Counted from the first letter of the stretch, positions 7,724 through 15,680 are shown. The stretch: 16,679 nucleotides of DNA from an uncultured Prevotellaceae bacterium (GCA_937877625.1 CALFJG010000037.1:1-16679); one strand, 5' to 3'. Program-made: numbers and translations. Notes: generated from the sequence alone by a model not told the origin.

Positions 7724-9994
7724 CTACTCGTTTTTGTCGCCGTCCTCGGGCTGTACTTCGGGAGTTTCAGCCACAGGCTCTGCTGCGGGTTCGTCCTCCG
7801 TGGCGGGGCTCTCTGCGGGTTGTTCTATTGCTTCGGGCGTATCGGCAGACGGAGCGGCCGGTGCTTCTTCCTCTGCGTTAGCAGGGTTGAGGATTTGGTC
7901 TTTCACCACACGGATTTTCTCCTCCAGCACACTGAGATCGCTCTTCAAACGGCTGATATTTTTTTGTAGGCCTTCCACAAGTGTGTTGCCGCTCTTGCTC
8001 TTTGACGTAAAGAAACTTAAGTTGGTCTCGTAATTCTTTATTTCGTCACGTTTCGTTTCGAGTTGTTGCTTGAGGCGTGCCAATTCGCGCTCTAAGGGCG
8101 TGCCGGCCTTTTCGGCAATGCGCGCACGGAAATTGTCCACGTTGCGGCGTCCCGCACTGATATGGAACTCTGTACGCAGGCGGTCGATAGCATCGTGATA
8201 GCGCTTATAGACTCCTTCCTTTTTGCGGAAAGGAACATGGCCTGTGGCATTCCATTCGGCTGTGAGTTCTTGCACTTTCTCACGTGCATTCTCTGCGCCT
8301 TCTGTCAAAAGGGTTTCGAGCTGCGAGATGATGTTGTTTTTCTTTTCTAAGTTGTCTTGCTCCTCTTTGCGTTGGCTTCCCGTGGCTTCGTTCTTTTTCT
8401 CAAAGAAAGCATTGCACGCTCCGTTAAAACGCTTCCATATTTGGTCGCTCACGCGGCGCGAAACGGGGCCTATCTCTTTCCATTGACGTTGTAACTCAAT
8501 GAGTTTGTTGGTGGTCTTGTTCCATTCGGTGCTGTCCTGCAAGGCTTCGGCCTCTTCGCAGAGGGCATTTTTCTTAGATAGGTTCTCTGCCCATTCTGCA
8601 CGTTGAGCCTTGAAGAAATCGCTCTTTGCCTTGAAGAATACATCGCAGGCTGCACGGAAACGCTCAAATATCTTTGCATTAACTTTGCGGGGCGTGAACC
8701 CGATGGTCTTCCATTGGGCTTGCAGCTCAGTAATTTCTTTAGTGACTTTATCCCAGGCTGAAACGCTCTTTAAGGCGGAAGTATCGATTGCCTCCACTTG
8801 TTCACATAGGGCGGTTTTCTTAGATAGATTTTCTTCCTCTTGTGCGCGCAGTTGTTCAAAGTGTGCTTGATGGCGCTTATTCACTGCTGTGCTGGCAGCC
8901 TTGAAGCGTGCCCATATCTCTTCGCGCAGCTCCTTAGCCACGGGGCCTGCCTCGCGATACTGACGATGAAGCTGCTGGAGCGAGCGGGCGGCAGACACGG
9001 GGTCTTCCACCTCGGCTAACCGTTCGGCGGCCTCGCAAAGGGCGGTCTTTATCTCTAAGTTTTTCTTAAAATCGTAGTTGCGGAACTCGTAGTTAAGACG
9101 CAACAGGTCGTAGAACATCTCCACTTGCTGCTGATAGGCTTTCCAAACATCATTGGCTCGTTCGGCAGGTACCTCCCCTATTTCTTTCCAGCGAGCCTGA
9201 AGTTCCTTAAACTCCTTATACGACTTGTCAGCAACGTCGGCGCTGACATTCATTTCTTTTACACGAACGATGATAGCCTCTTTTTCTTCTAAGTTTTTCT
9301 TGAGTGCTTCGCCCTGTTCCTCGGCGGCTTTTGCGCGCATCTCTTTGATACGCGCCATCGCGGCCTTATACTGCTCTTCATATTCTTCCTCTTCGGGCAC
9401 GTAGTCCTCCTCAGCACCACCGGCCTCAACAAAGGCGGCACGCTTGGCGGCTACCTCAGCATTGTGCAACCTATAAAACATTTGTTTGAGACTGTCAACC
9501 ACGGTGCGCTCCACAGGCTCGCCTTTGTCGGCAATCTCTTCCAGCCGAGCCACGATTTCGGCTTTCGTCTTCAAAGCGCGAATTGAGGAAACAGTACCAG
9601 CGTCAGGCGTCTCGGAAACCTCGGACTCGGCAACTGGGCTTTCGTCTGTTACCGGGCTTTCTTCCGCTACCGGGCTTTCGTCCACTGCTGGGCTTTCTTC
9701 CGCTACCGGGCTTTCTTCCGCTACCAGGCTTTCTTCCACTACCGGGCTTTCTTCCGCAACTGGGCTTTCTTCTGCTACCGGGCTTTCTTCCACTACCGGG
9801 CTTTCTTCCACTACCGGGCTTTCTTCCGCTGCTGGGCTTTCTTCCGAAGCCACCTCTTCAATAGCGGAAGGTATCTCTACCTCTTCTTTCTCTTTTACAG
9901 GTTCAACATTGGGTTCTACACTCGTTTCAGAAGTTACCTCTGCGGGAACCGTCTCTTTCGTTTCTTCCAAAGGAAGGCTGTTCTTATCGTCCAT
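7724..9994 (-). CDS. DUF349-repeat protein with acidic, repetitive N-terminus
   Basis: A 756-aa, highly charged, helical cytoplasmic protein. I start it at MDDKNSLPLEET (9994) rather than the ATG 60 bp upstream, because the extra residues (MCRLLENVSF...) look like untranslated leader. Residues 51-122 are twelve copies of a hexapeptide (E/D)ESP(V/A)x, encoded by an 18-bp tandem repeat. From about 230 to 610 come five DUF349 units, each with a (Q/E)W/Y..xG.V core: RWKEIGEVP, QYREAGPV, QWKTIGFTP, QWKEIGPVS and EWNATGHVP. A coiled-coil stretch (about 635-700) and an acidic Pro/Ala/Glu tail follow. DUF349 proteins are common in Bacteroidetes; their role is not established to my knowledge. The acidic repeat is probably a flexible linker. 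It is divergent from surE, with 169 bp between the start codons. Confidence 0.88.
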   Translation of the reverse strand: MDDKNSLPLEETKETVPAEVTSETSVEPNVEPVKEKEEVEIPSAIEEVASEESPAAEESPVVEESPVVEESPVAEESPVAEESPVVEESLVAEESPVAEESPAVDESPVAEESPVTDESPVAESEVSETPDAGTVSSIRALKTKAEIVARLEEIADKGEPVERTVVDSLKQMFYRLHNAEVAAKRAAFVEAGGAEEDYVPEEEEYEEQYKAAMARIKEMRAKAAEEQGEALKKNLEEKEAIIVRVKEMNVSADVADKSYKEFKELQARWKEIGEVPAERANDVWKAYQQQVEMFYDLLRLNYEFRNYDFKKNLEIKTALCEAAERLAEVEDPVSAARSLQQLHRQYREAGPVAKELREEIWARFKAASTAVNKRHQAHFEQLRAQEEENLSKKTALCEQVEAIDTSALKSVSAWDKVTKEITELQAQWKTIGFTPRKVNAKIFERFRAACDVFFKAKSDFFKAQRAEWAENLSKKNALCEEAEALQDSTEWNKTTNKLIELQRQWKEIGPVSRRVSDQIWKRFNGACNAFFEKKNEATGSQRKEEQDNLEKKNNIISQLETLLTEGAENAREKVQELTAEWNATGHVPFRKKEGVYKRYHDAIDRLRTEFHISAGRRNVDNFRARIAEKAGTPLERELARLKQQLETKRDEIKNYETNLSFFTSKSKSGNTLVEGLQKNISRLKSDLSVLEEKIRVVKDQILNPANAEEEAPAAPSADTPEAIEQPAESPATEDEPAAEPVAETPEVQPEDGDKNE
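9629..9844 (-). repeat. In-frame 18-bp coding tandem repeat (12 units)
   Basis: Twelve 18-bp units of the type GCTTTCTTCCGCTACCGG (plus-strand reading) encode the hexapeptide (E/D)ESP(V/A)x near the N-terminus of the DUF349 protein. Units differ mostly at the last two codons. Because 18 is divisible by three, gain or loss of units would change protein length without frameshift. The opposite strand is also open across the repeat, which explains an apparent long frame running into surE. Confidence 0.9.
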
Positions 9995-10115
9995 GATAGA
10001 TTTTATTGGTATTAAATTCGGCACAAAAGAAACATTTTCTAACAACCTACACAAACATTTGCCACATTTTTCGTCGTTTTTTGCCCCTCACACCAAAGCA
10101 ATCAAGCAATTTACG

Positions 10116-10123
10116 TACTTTTG
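10116..10123 (+). promoter_or_regulatory. Bacteroidetes -7 box upstream of surE
   Basis: TACTTTTG fits TAnnTTTG exactly, 40 bp upstream of the surE start at 10164. No TTTG lies at the standard -33 distance (the nearest good one ends about 32 bp upstream), so the match rests on the -7 box alone. Confidence 0.5.
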
Positions 10124-10163
10124 CTTCGCTTTCAAAGAAAAAAACGGAACAAAGTCCCTACTA

Positions 10164-10961
10164 ATGGCAAAAACACCTAAAAGAACAAAAAAGAAGCAAC
10201 GCCCTTTCTTAGTACTCTCCAATGATGACGGATTTCGTGCCAAAGGCTTGAACGTACTCATTGACACACTTCGCCCGATGTGCGACCTTCTCGTGGTGGC
10301 TCCCGATGGCACACGCTCCGGAATGGCCTGTGCAATGACTGCCACAATACCCGTTACGCTACAGAAAATTAAGAAAGAACGCGGACTAACCATATATGCC
10401 TGTAGCGGCACACCTACCGACTGTGTGAAACTCGCTGTGGCACAACTCCTGCGCGGACGCCGCCCCGACTTGGTGGTATCGGGCATCAATCACGGCGACA
10501 ACTCTTCGGTAAATAGCCACTATAGCGGCACGCTCGGGGCAGCCTATGAGGGCGTGATGCACGGCATACCCGCCGTGGCGTTCTCGCTTTGCGATTTCAG
10601 CCCTGATGCCGACTTTGAACCGCTGCGCCCCTACTTGATAGACTTTGTGTTTAAGGCGATTGCTGCAGGACTGCCACCGCTGACGTGCCTAAACATCAAT
10701 TTTCCGAAAGCGCAAAAGTTCAACGGCGTGCGTATTTGCCGGATGGGACGCACACACTGGAACAACGAGTTTACGAAAGCACGCCGACCGGGCATCTCCC
10801 ATCAATTCGTCTATTGGCTTACTGGCGACCGTATAAACGATGAGCCACTGGCGCAAGACACCGACTCCTGGGCTTTAGAAAATGGCTTTATCGCCGTAAC
10901 CCCAGAAACCCTCGACGTTACTGCACACGGGCTTATCACTGGTCTGCAAGATGTTTTTTAA
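10164..10961 (+). CDS. surE: 5'/3'-nucleotidase SurE
   Basis: A 265-aa metal-dependent phosphatase that removes phosphate from nucleoside 5'- and 3'-monophosphates in the cytoplasm. Seen: the N-terminal metal-binding LSNDDGFRAKGL (NDDG at 20-23), APDGTRSG (47-53), SGTPTDCVKLA (81-91), DLVVSGINHGDN (102-113; N109 region) and SGTLGAAYEGVMHGIPAVAFS (121-141, split only by reading). Length is normal for the family. The reading frame is open far upstream, to 9486, but that part is the antisense of the DUF349 repeat; the ATG at 10164, just before the conserved domain and 40 bp after a -7 box, is the sensible start. The last base of its stop codon is the first base of MITE-like copy B. In many Bacteroidales surE and lpxB are neighbours, as here. 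Confidence 0.93.
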   Translation: MAKTPKRTKKKQRPFLVLSNDDGFRAKGLNVLIDTLRPMCDLLVVAPDGTRSGMACAMTATIPVTLQKIKKERGLTIYACSGTPTDCVKLAVAQLLRGRRPDLVVSGINHGDNSSVNSHYSGTLGAAYEGVMHGIPAVAFSLCDFSPDADFEPLRPYLIDFVFKAIAAGLPPLTCLNINFPKAQKFNGVRICRMGRTHWNNEFTKARRPGISHQFVYWLTGDRINDEPLAQDTDSWALENGFIAVTPETLDVTAHGLITGLQDVF

Positions 10962-11155
10962 GGTGTGTGCTATTAATTCGCTTTGTCAGATTTCTGAAAC
11001 TATTTTTGATTTTAGTCTGTAAGTTGAAAAGAGCGTGTAGCGGGCTACACAACCGATGAAACTTACAGAATAAAATAAAAAGAGCCAGAAAGATGACAAA
11101 AGGTAAAAGACCCGTCAATGTCAAACTAAACTTTGGGAATAAATAGAACACACCT
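10961..11155 (+). repeat. MITE-like element, copy B (complete), between surE and lpxB
   Basis: A 195-bp relative of copy A (1182-1369). Terminal inverted repeats are AGGTGTGTGCTATTAATTCG at the left and, reverse-complemented, AGGTGTGTTCTATTTATTCC at the right. It shares GCTTTGTCAGATTTCTGA, the palindrome GTGTAGCGGGCTACAC (11035-11050), ACCGATGAAAC, AAAAAGAGCC, AGATGACAAAA and TGTCAAACTAAA with copy A, with diverged sequence between. The minus-strand frame at 10936-11169 is the repeat in translation and resembles the frame in copy A. It begins inside the surE stop codon and fills most of the surE-lpxB gap. Confidence 0.78.
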
Positions 11156-11204
11156 AAGGTGAATTCCAAACGGCCTCAATAATCTCCGAGTTCTCCGCAC
11201 CTTT

Positions 11205-12362
11205 ATGAAATACTTCCTTATAGCGGGTGAAGCATCAGGCGACTTACACGCTGCCCACCTGATGCAAGCCTTACGCACCGTTGACACCGATGCCGAGTTT
11301 CGTTTTTACGGCGGCGACCAAATGGCAACAGTGGGCGGCACGTTGCTCACACACTATAAGGACTTGGCTTATATGGGCATCCTACCCGTACTGACACATC
11401 TGCCACAAATCCTACGCGGCATGCGCCAGTGCAAAGAGGCCATCAGTGCCTGGCAGCCCCACTGCGTTATTCTTGTAGATTACCCCGGCTTCAACCTCAG
11501 CATTGCGAAATATGTGAAGAAACACTCCATTTGCCCAGTATATTATTATATCTCTCCCAAAATATGGGCTTGGAAAGAAGGACGCATCAAACGTATTCGC
11601 CGCGATGTTGACCATATCTTTAGCATCTTGCCGTTTGAGGTGGATTTCTATGAAAAGAAGCACCGGGTACCTATCTCTTATGTAGGCAATCCCACCGTTG
11701 ACGAGATTTCACTATTTCGCGAGGCGCATACCGAGAGTACACGTCTGTTTTGCGAGGCACAGGGGCTTGACCAAACGCGACCTATCATCGCCCTACTCGC
11801 TGGTAGCCGCCGACAAGAAATTACCGACAACCTCGGACGTATGTGCCGTGCGGCGGCAACGTTTGTGCCGCAGTATCAACTTGTGCTGGCCTGCGCACCA
11901 AGCGTGGAGCGCGAGTTCTATGAAAAAACTCTCGCAGCAATACCACCGGAAGCACGACCCGCCTTACTCTTCGACCGCACATACGCACTGCTCTCACACA
12001 GCAAAGCCGCACTCGTAACGAGCGGCACTGCCACACTTGAAACAGCACTCTTTCGGGTGCCACAGGTAGTGTGCTACCGCATAGGAGCAGGGTGGCTCGT
12101 GAAAATCCTTAGACGCTTGGTGCTCAAGGTAAAATACATCTCTCTGGTCAACCTTATTGCCGAAGAAGAAGTAGTACCCGAACTTGTGGGTACGGATATG
12201 AATGAAACAAACGTAAGGGAACACCTCAAATCTATCCTCCCGCCCGGCACGCGCCGCGAACCTATGCTCCTGGCCTATAAGAAAATGGCTTCCCGCCTCG
12301 GCCTACCTGGTGCGCCACTACGTGCCGCAACCGAAATCGTTGAACGGCTCGGAAATCATTAA
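11205..12362 (+). CDS. lpxB: Lipid-A-disaccharide synthase LpxB
   Basis: A 385-aa GT19 glycosyltransferase that joins UDP-2,3-diacylglucosamine and lipid X to make the lipid A disaccharide, at the cytoplasmic face of the inner membrane; its presence shows a Gram-negative host. Seen: MKYFLIAGEASGDLHAA at the N-terminus (GEASGD 8-13), LVDYPGFNLSIAK (90-102), YYYISPKIWAWKEGR (113-127), YVGNPTVDE (159-167), ALLAGSRRQEI (196-206) and TSGTATLETALF (272-283). Length and motif order are normal. It follows surE by 243 bp, most of which is the MITE-like copy B, so it may depend on read-through from surE or on a promoter within the gap; I see no TAnnTTTG box there. No Shine-Dalgarno is evident. Confidence 0.95.
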   Translation: MKYFLIAGEASGDLHAAHLMQALRTVDTDAEFRFYGGDQMATVGGTLLTHYKDLAYMGILPVLTHLPQILRGMRQCKEAISAWQPHCVILVDYPGFNLSIAKYVKKHSICPVYYYISPKIWAWKEGRIKRIRRDVDHIFSILPFEVDFYEKKHRVPISYVGNPTVDEISLFREAHTESTRLFCEAQGLDQTRPIIALLAGSRRQEITDNLGRMCRAAATFVPQYQLVLACAPSVEREFYEKTLAAIPPEARPALLFDRTYALLSHSKAALVTSGTATLETALFRVPQVVCYRIGAGWLVKILRRLVLKVKYISLVNLIAEEEVVPELVGTDMNETNVREHLKSILPPGTRREPMLLAYKKMASRLGLPGAPLRAATEIVERLGNH

Positions 12363-12422
12363 CCCCGTTAGGAAGAGAAAGATTATAGGTGGGATTTCTT
12401 CACCCTTTGTAAAGCAAATGCT

Positions 12423-13667
12423 ATGCGGATGGACTATCAGGTAAACGCAGATAAGGAGAAAAAACGTCTTATTGAGTTAGAAGAAGATATGGCAAAAGAG
12501 GACGGATATGGTCTTAACATACTTGTTTGCACTATTCCAGGCTGTAAAGAATGGCAATGGCCCGCCCCAGAACTGAAGCAGATTCTACCTCAGGCAAATA
12601 TACTATCCCCGAAATTGCCTATCGTCGGAAGAGAAGCAACCGTTGCAGTGAATGAAATTTTAGGAAACCATCAAGGCATAAACATCGTGATAACAGGAAA
12701 GCTTGAATACCTCCATCCCGACCTGTCTTCATACAATGTCTGCAAGGTGAGACCATCGCAGCCTCTTTCAGAACTCGGAGAATATGTATGCCATGAAGCG
12801 AGAGAGCTGAACGTCTTTTATAAGAAAGAAGCAGATCCTTCTCTGCAGTATCGTGTTGAAAAACGCCTGAGTATTTTTGCCAAAAGAATTCTTGACAAGC
12901 GTGTTGAACGGTATCACCATGAAGGAGGGGAGTATGAGGAGGTTGCTAATACGGCAATTCTTCTGTATGCGATGCTTGTGCCAAAATTGCCCAAGGTCGG
13001 AGGGTTGGAGAGCAAAATTGAAGAGACAAAGCCTGTCAGAATACAAAAGAAAGATTTTCAACTGACGATGACTATCTCACCGATTAAAGAGCAAGAGGTA
13101 AGCGTAAGTGTTGAGATAAAACATAAGATGATAAGAGACTATACATGTTTTAGTGACTTCGGAATGGTCTATAATCTCGGCAGGTTGATAAGAAGTCGTG
13201 AGGTTATGTATAAGATATATTCATCTGTTCAGAGGCTGATGGAAAGATGGCCTACATCACTTGAAATAAAGTTGAAAGAAGCAAAACTCATTGATACAGA
13301 TGACTTCTGGGTGGAATCCAATGGCGATGCCCAAATCGTAAGACTGAACAAGAACTGCGTATTACATATTATGGGGCATACCTTCCTTGGAATTGAAGAG
13401 GTGATGTCATGGAAGGGAGATAGACCAGCCATTCTTGAAAGGGACAAACTCTTTCCCTGTTTCGATAGCTATGACTATGCAAATGAAAACAGGTTCTATC
13501 ATCATTTTCTGTTCTGTAAAGACCTTTCTGATGCTGACGAGAAAAGGAAAGACTTCGACGCGATTCCCCAAGGATATGGATGCCTGATTGACAGGAAGTA
13601 CCCCGAATATCTTCGACCGCTTGTTTTTTACACTGACGGGGCAAATACAATGACACTATTTTACTAA
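12423..13667 (+). CDS. Hypothetical protein, unrecognised family
   Basis: A 414-aa open frame that I cannot assign to a family. It has no signal peptide, no membrane segment and no obvious nucleotide-binding or nuclease motif. Visible traits: a charged N-terminus (NADKEKKRLIELEEDMAKED), a hydrophobic strand-like NILVCTIPG and INIVITGKL in the first 100 residues, a helical middle (YRVEKRLSIFAKRILDKRVERYHHEGGEYEE, here only described), then a mixed alpha/beta C-terminal half with several Trp, Phe and Tyr residues. Codon use is more A/T-rich than in lpxB next door. The start may be 12423 or the ATG two codons later. It begins 60 bp after lpxB and could be read through from it, but its composition suggests a different history. 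The length without stops and the coding-like composition support a real gene; its role is unknown. Confidence 0.75.
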   Translation: MRMDYQVNADKEKKRLIELEEDMAKEDGYGLNILVCTIPGCKEWQWPAPELKQILPQANILSPKLPIVGREATVAVNEILGNHQGINIVITGKLEYLHPDLSSYNVCKVRPSQPLSELGEYVCHEARELNVFYKKEADPSLQYRVEKRLSIFAKRILDKRVERYHHEGGEYEEVANTAILLYAMLVPKLPKVGGLESKIEETKPVRIQKKDFQLTMTISPIKEQEVSVSVEIKHKMIRDYTCFSDFGMVYNLGRLIRSREVMYKIYSSVQRLMERWPTSLEIKLKEAKLIDTDDFWVESNGDAQIVRLNKNCVLHIMGHTFLGIEEVMSWKGDRPAILERDKLFPCFDSYDYANENRFYHHFLFCKDLSDADEKRKDFDAIPQGYGCLIDRKYPEYLRPLVFYTDGANTMTLFY

Positions 13668-14049
13668 GACTATGGCAATGGTAGAAAATAGCTTTTCGAC
13701 ATCAAATCCAATGTAATGTAGGTGCTATCCTTTGTAACCACCTATGAAGACAAGAGTTGACTACCATATACAAAAATCCGCCGCGGGGCATCACGCTCCG
13801 CTGCGGACAACAAAAAGGAATTAAGAAAAAGGAAATAAAAGTTACGATTGTAGATGTGTTACGTCTATATGGTGGTAGGTTAGTCTTATATGTATGAATG
13901 CTTTTTGTAAGTCACCTCTTGAGGCCGGCAGGATTGCTATTGATTAGTCTCTTCAAAAGTTGCGCGACACTTCTTCCTGAGGTTAAAAATTCTTTCCAGT
14001 ATATAGGGTTACCAAGATTTCTTAATCAGTATTCACCAAGAGCGAGCAA
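13668..14049. other. Intergenic region between convergent genes
   Basis: This 382-bp spacer separates the unknown gene (plus) and the HTH gene (minus). Apart from the hairpin at 13777-13807 I see no structure in it. A plus-strand frame at 13898-14095 overlaps the HTH gene 3' end and looks like chance. Confidence 0.6.
13777..13807 (-). terminator. Candidate terminator for the HTH gene
   Basis: TCCGCCGCGG (13777-13786) and CCGCTGCGGA (13798-13807) pair over 10 bp with one mismatch around an 11-nt loop. Read leftward, the stem is followed by a run of five T (plus-strand AAAAA at 13772-13776), the layout of an intrinsic terminator for minus-strand transcription. The HTH gene ends about 240 bp before it, a long but possible 3' UTR. 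Confidence 0.5.
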
Positions 14050-14673
14050 CTATTTCTTAGGCGGGAAAAACGACTCGTACGTGCCGTTATCGTAGAAGAT
14101 TCTTATCTCCGTAACCTTGCGTTGCGGTTTGTCAAAATTATTGTTTGTCTCTTGGGCATCGCTATACGCATTAGATAAGTTACTATCTTGAGAAAGACTG
14201 GTAGCCTGTAGGCTTCCGACTTTAGCCTGCCGATGATGTGTAGTACGTGTAGAGTAGGGAGTAGTAGCATTGCCTGCAGCACCAGTCTTAGCTTGAGCTA
14301 CGAGCGGCAAATCTTCTTCGCGGGCTAATCCGACAACCCTGCTGCCCGATTTCGTTCCAAATGTAGTATTAAACGCATCTACCGCAGTAAAGAGATCGGT
14401 CTCTATGTCTGTTTCATTGGCGGCAGGAGCTTCCGAAGCATTTTGAGCAGAGGGGACGTTCAGCATATCGCCCTCACCAAACAGCAACCAATTGACATTA
14501 ATCTGTGGGAAAGCGTTGTGGATAGAAACGATGTACATATTCGTGGGACGAGTACGCCCGGAGAAAATGCTACTAAGCGAGGCGGGGGACACATTTATCT
14601 TAGCAGCAAATTCTTGCTGGGTCATCTGCGCCCAAACCATCACTTGACGTATTCTATCTTTGGTGTCCGACAT
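14050..14673 (-). CDS. XRE-like helix-turn-helix regulator
   Basis: A 207-aa protein with an N-terminal XRE/Cro-like DNA-binding domain: residues 6-70 (DRIRQVMVWAQMTQQEFAAK, then INVSPASLSSIFSGRTRPT) contain the recognition helix around 28-40, and NWLLFGEGDML (61-71) closes the domain in the usual way. Residues 75-180 are a low-complexity, Ser/Thr/Asn/Ala-rich linker. The C-terminus VTEIRIFYDNGTYESFFPPKK is a short conserved tail I recognise from Bacteroidetes HTH proteins of this shape; its job is unknown to me. The gene is monocistronic, with an upstream TAnnTTTG box and three palindromic CAAAT..ATTTG sites, consistent with autoregulation (inference). It converges with the unknown gene, and no phage genes are near. 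Confidence 0.85.
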   Translation of the reverse strand: MSDTKDRIRQVMVWAQMTQQEFAAKINVSPASLSSIFSGRTRPTNMYIVSIHNAFPQINVNWLLFGEGDMLNVPSAQNASEAPAANETDIETDLFTAVDAFNTTFGTKSGSRVVGLAREEDLPLVAQAKTGAAGNATTPYSTRTTHHRQAKVGSLQATSLSQDSNLSNAYSDAQETNNNFDKPQRKVTEIRIFYDNGTYESFFPPKK

Positions 14674-14730
14674 ACGCTATTCCAACCTTTCTACTACTTA
14701 GACAATTACTCGCCATCGCAATTGACGGGG

Positions 14731-14738
14731 CAAAGGTA
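14731..14738 (-). promoter_or_regulatory. Bacteroidetes -7 box of the HTH gene
   Basis: On the minus strand this reads TACCTTTG, an exact TAnnTTTG match, 57 bp upstream of the start codon at 14673. A TTTG at 14755-14758 lies 16 bp further upstream, slightly closer than the usual 19-21 bp for a -33 box. Confidence 0.55.
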
Positions 14739-14743
14739 AAGAG

Positions 14744-14795
14744 CAAATTTGACACAAACAAGGAAAAAGATAACAAATTTGCAAATACACATTTG
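14744..14795. promoter_or_regulatory. Candidate operators of the HTH regulator
   Basis: The palindrome CAAATTTG occurs at 14744-14751 and 14774-14781, starting 30 bp apart (about three helical turns), and a spaced version CAAAT-ACAC-ATTTG follows at 14782-14795. All lie just upstream of the HTH gene's -7 box and the first overlaps the probable -33 area. Binding by the adjacent HTH protein is inferred from position. A further CAAATTTG is at 15248-15255. Confidence 0.4.
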
Positions 14796-15585
14796 TGAAT
14801 TACAGTCGTGAATTTACGTTTACGAAACTTCTTTTTGCGCGACTGCTTTAGGTTTTACAAATATAAATTGACGAAAAGGCGTTTTCGCCGTTATTCCACG
14901 TTCATAAAACAACTTATTTATTTGATTTCAATCCTTTTACTTTCCTGATTATCGTTATCTATTCGTGCTTTGCAGCCATAAGACGCAAACGGGGCTTCAT
15001 ATACTTTACTTTTCAATTAAGCGAAGACACCTTTTTATCTTATTTACAATAAATTGCATCTATCTGAGACGCGGACGCGAACAATTGTAAAAGTTGCCGC
15101 AAACCTTGTCAGTTCAGTTTTGTAGATTACATTTCAAAACGTAAATAATCTTTGTTTGGCCGCTTTTAGCGTGTTTACAGCCGTGAATACTTGTTGGTTT
15201 TGAATTTTCAATTGTAAAAAACCTGTTTACGCGTTGTTCTTCTTTTACAAATTTGAAACAAATTCGGGCATCTGGCAAGACGGAGAAAAATATCGCATTC
15301 TCGCGGGCTTTATTTTCGGCAAACGTATTGATTTTCACGAAATAGAGCCTCAAAATCTTGTTCGGAAAAACGAGGCTAAAAAATCTGGAAAGAAGGTTTT
15401 GAGGGCTTTTTTGGCAGATTTAAGGATTGTTTTTAGGTTAAAAACCGACTAAAATTTTCGTTCTTCGGACACAAATTCACGTTTTTTTGAGCGTTTTTTT
15501 GATAATTCATTCGGGTTTTGGAAGTAGTGTAACTGCGCTAAAAGGGCAACAGCGGGCAATAGTAATTTGCTTTCAACAGGCTCTT
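14796..15585. other. AT-rich region without a credible gene
   Basis: About 790 bp of AT-rich sequence upstream of the HTH gene. Two overlapping opposite-strand short frames (15114-15353 minus, 15234-15452 plus) show no recognisable domain and could be relics. Runs such as TTTTCGTT, TTTACA and GTTTACG recur, but I could not reduce them to a defined repeat. Confidence 0.55.
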
Positions 15586-15645
15586 GCGTTAGGCCAGAGG
15601 AGCAAAGCTGATGAAGCACGCTTCGCTTTGCCTTGGCGAGCAAAA
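15586..15645 (+). repeat. Degenerate copy of the dispersed hairpin element
   Basis: GCGTTAGGCCAGAGGAGCAA then AGCTGATGAAGCACGCTTCG then CTTTGCC aligns with the reverse complement of 4124-4180 (GCGTTAAGCCAGAAGAGCAA then TGCTGAAGCAAGCTTCGCTT). The second arm here (GCCTTGGCGAGCAAAAG) has diverged, so the stem is imperfect; that arm is what matches the fragment at 7287-7312. Confidence 0.65.
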
Positions 15646-15662
15646 GTCTGTCAACGACAAAC

Positions 15663-15680
15663 TTTTAGCGGACAGCAATA
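15663..15680 (-). repeat. Isolated IS-end-like sequence
   Basis: TTTTAGCGGACAGCAATA is identical over 18 bp to the ISL3 right end at 671-688, in the same orientation. No transposase lies on its left side. With the inverted sequence at 16627-16644 it forms an inverted pair about 980 bp apart that encloses the repeat-rich block below. Confidence 0.6.

Noticed and set aside
9486..10163. N-terminal extension of SurE
   Set aside because: It is the antisense of the DUF349 gene including its 18-bp repeat, and SurE proteins begin just before the NDDG motif, as at 10164.
10936..11169. Small minus-strand protein, similar to the frame at 1191-1409
   Set aside because: The similarity follows from the shared MITE-like element; both frames overrun the element and its inverted ends.
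15114..15452. Overlapping small genes in the AT-rich region
   Set aside because: The two frames lie on opposite strands and overlap, with no recognisable domain or promoter.
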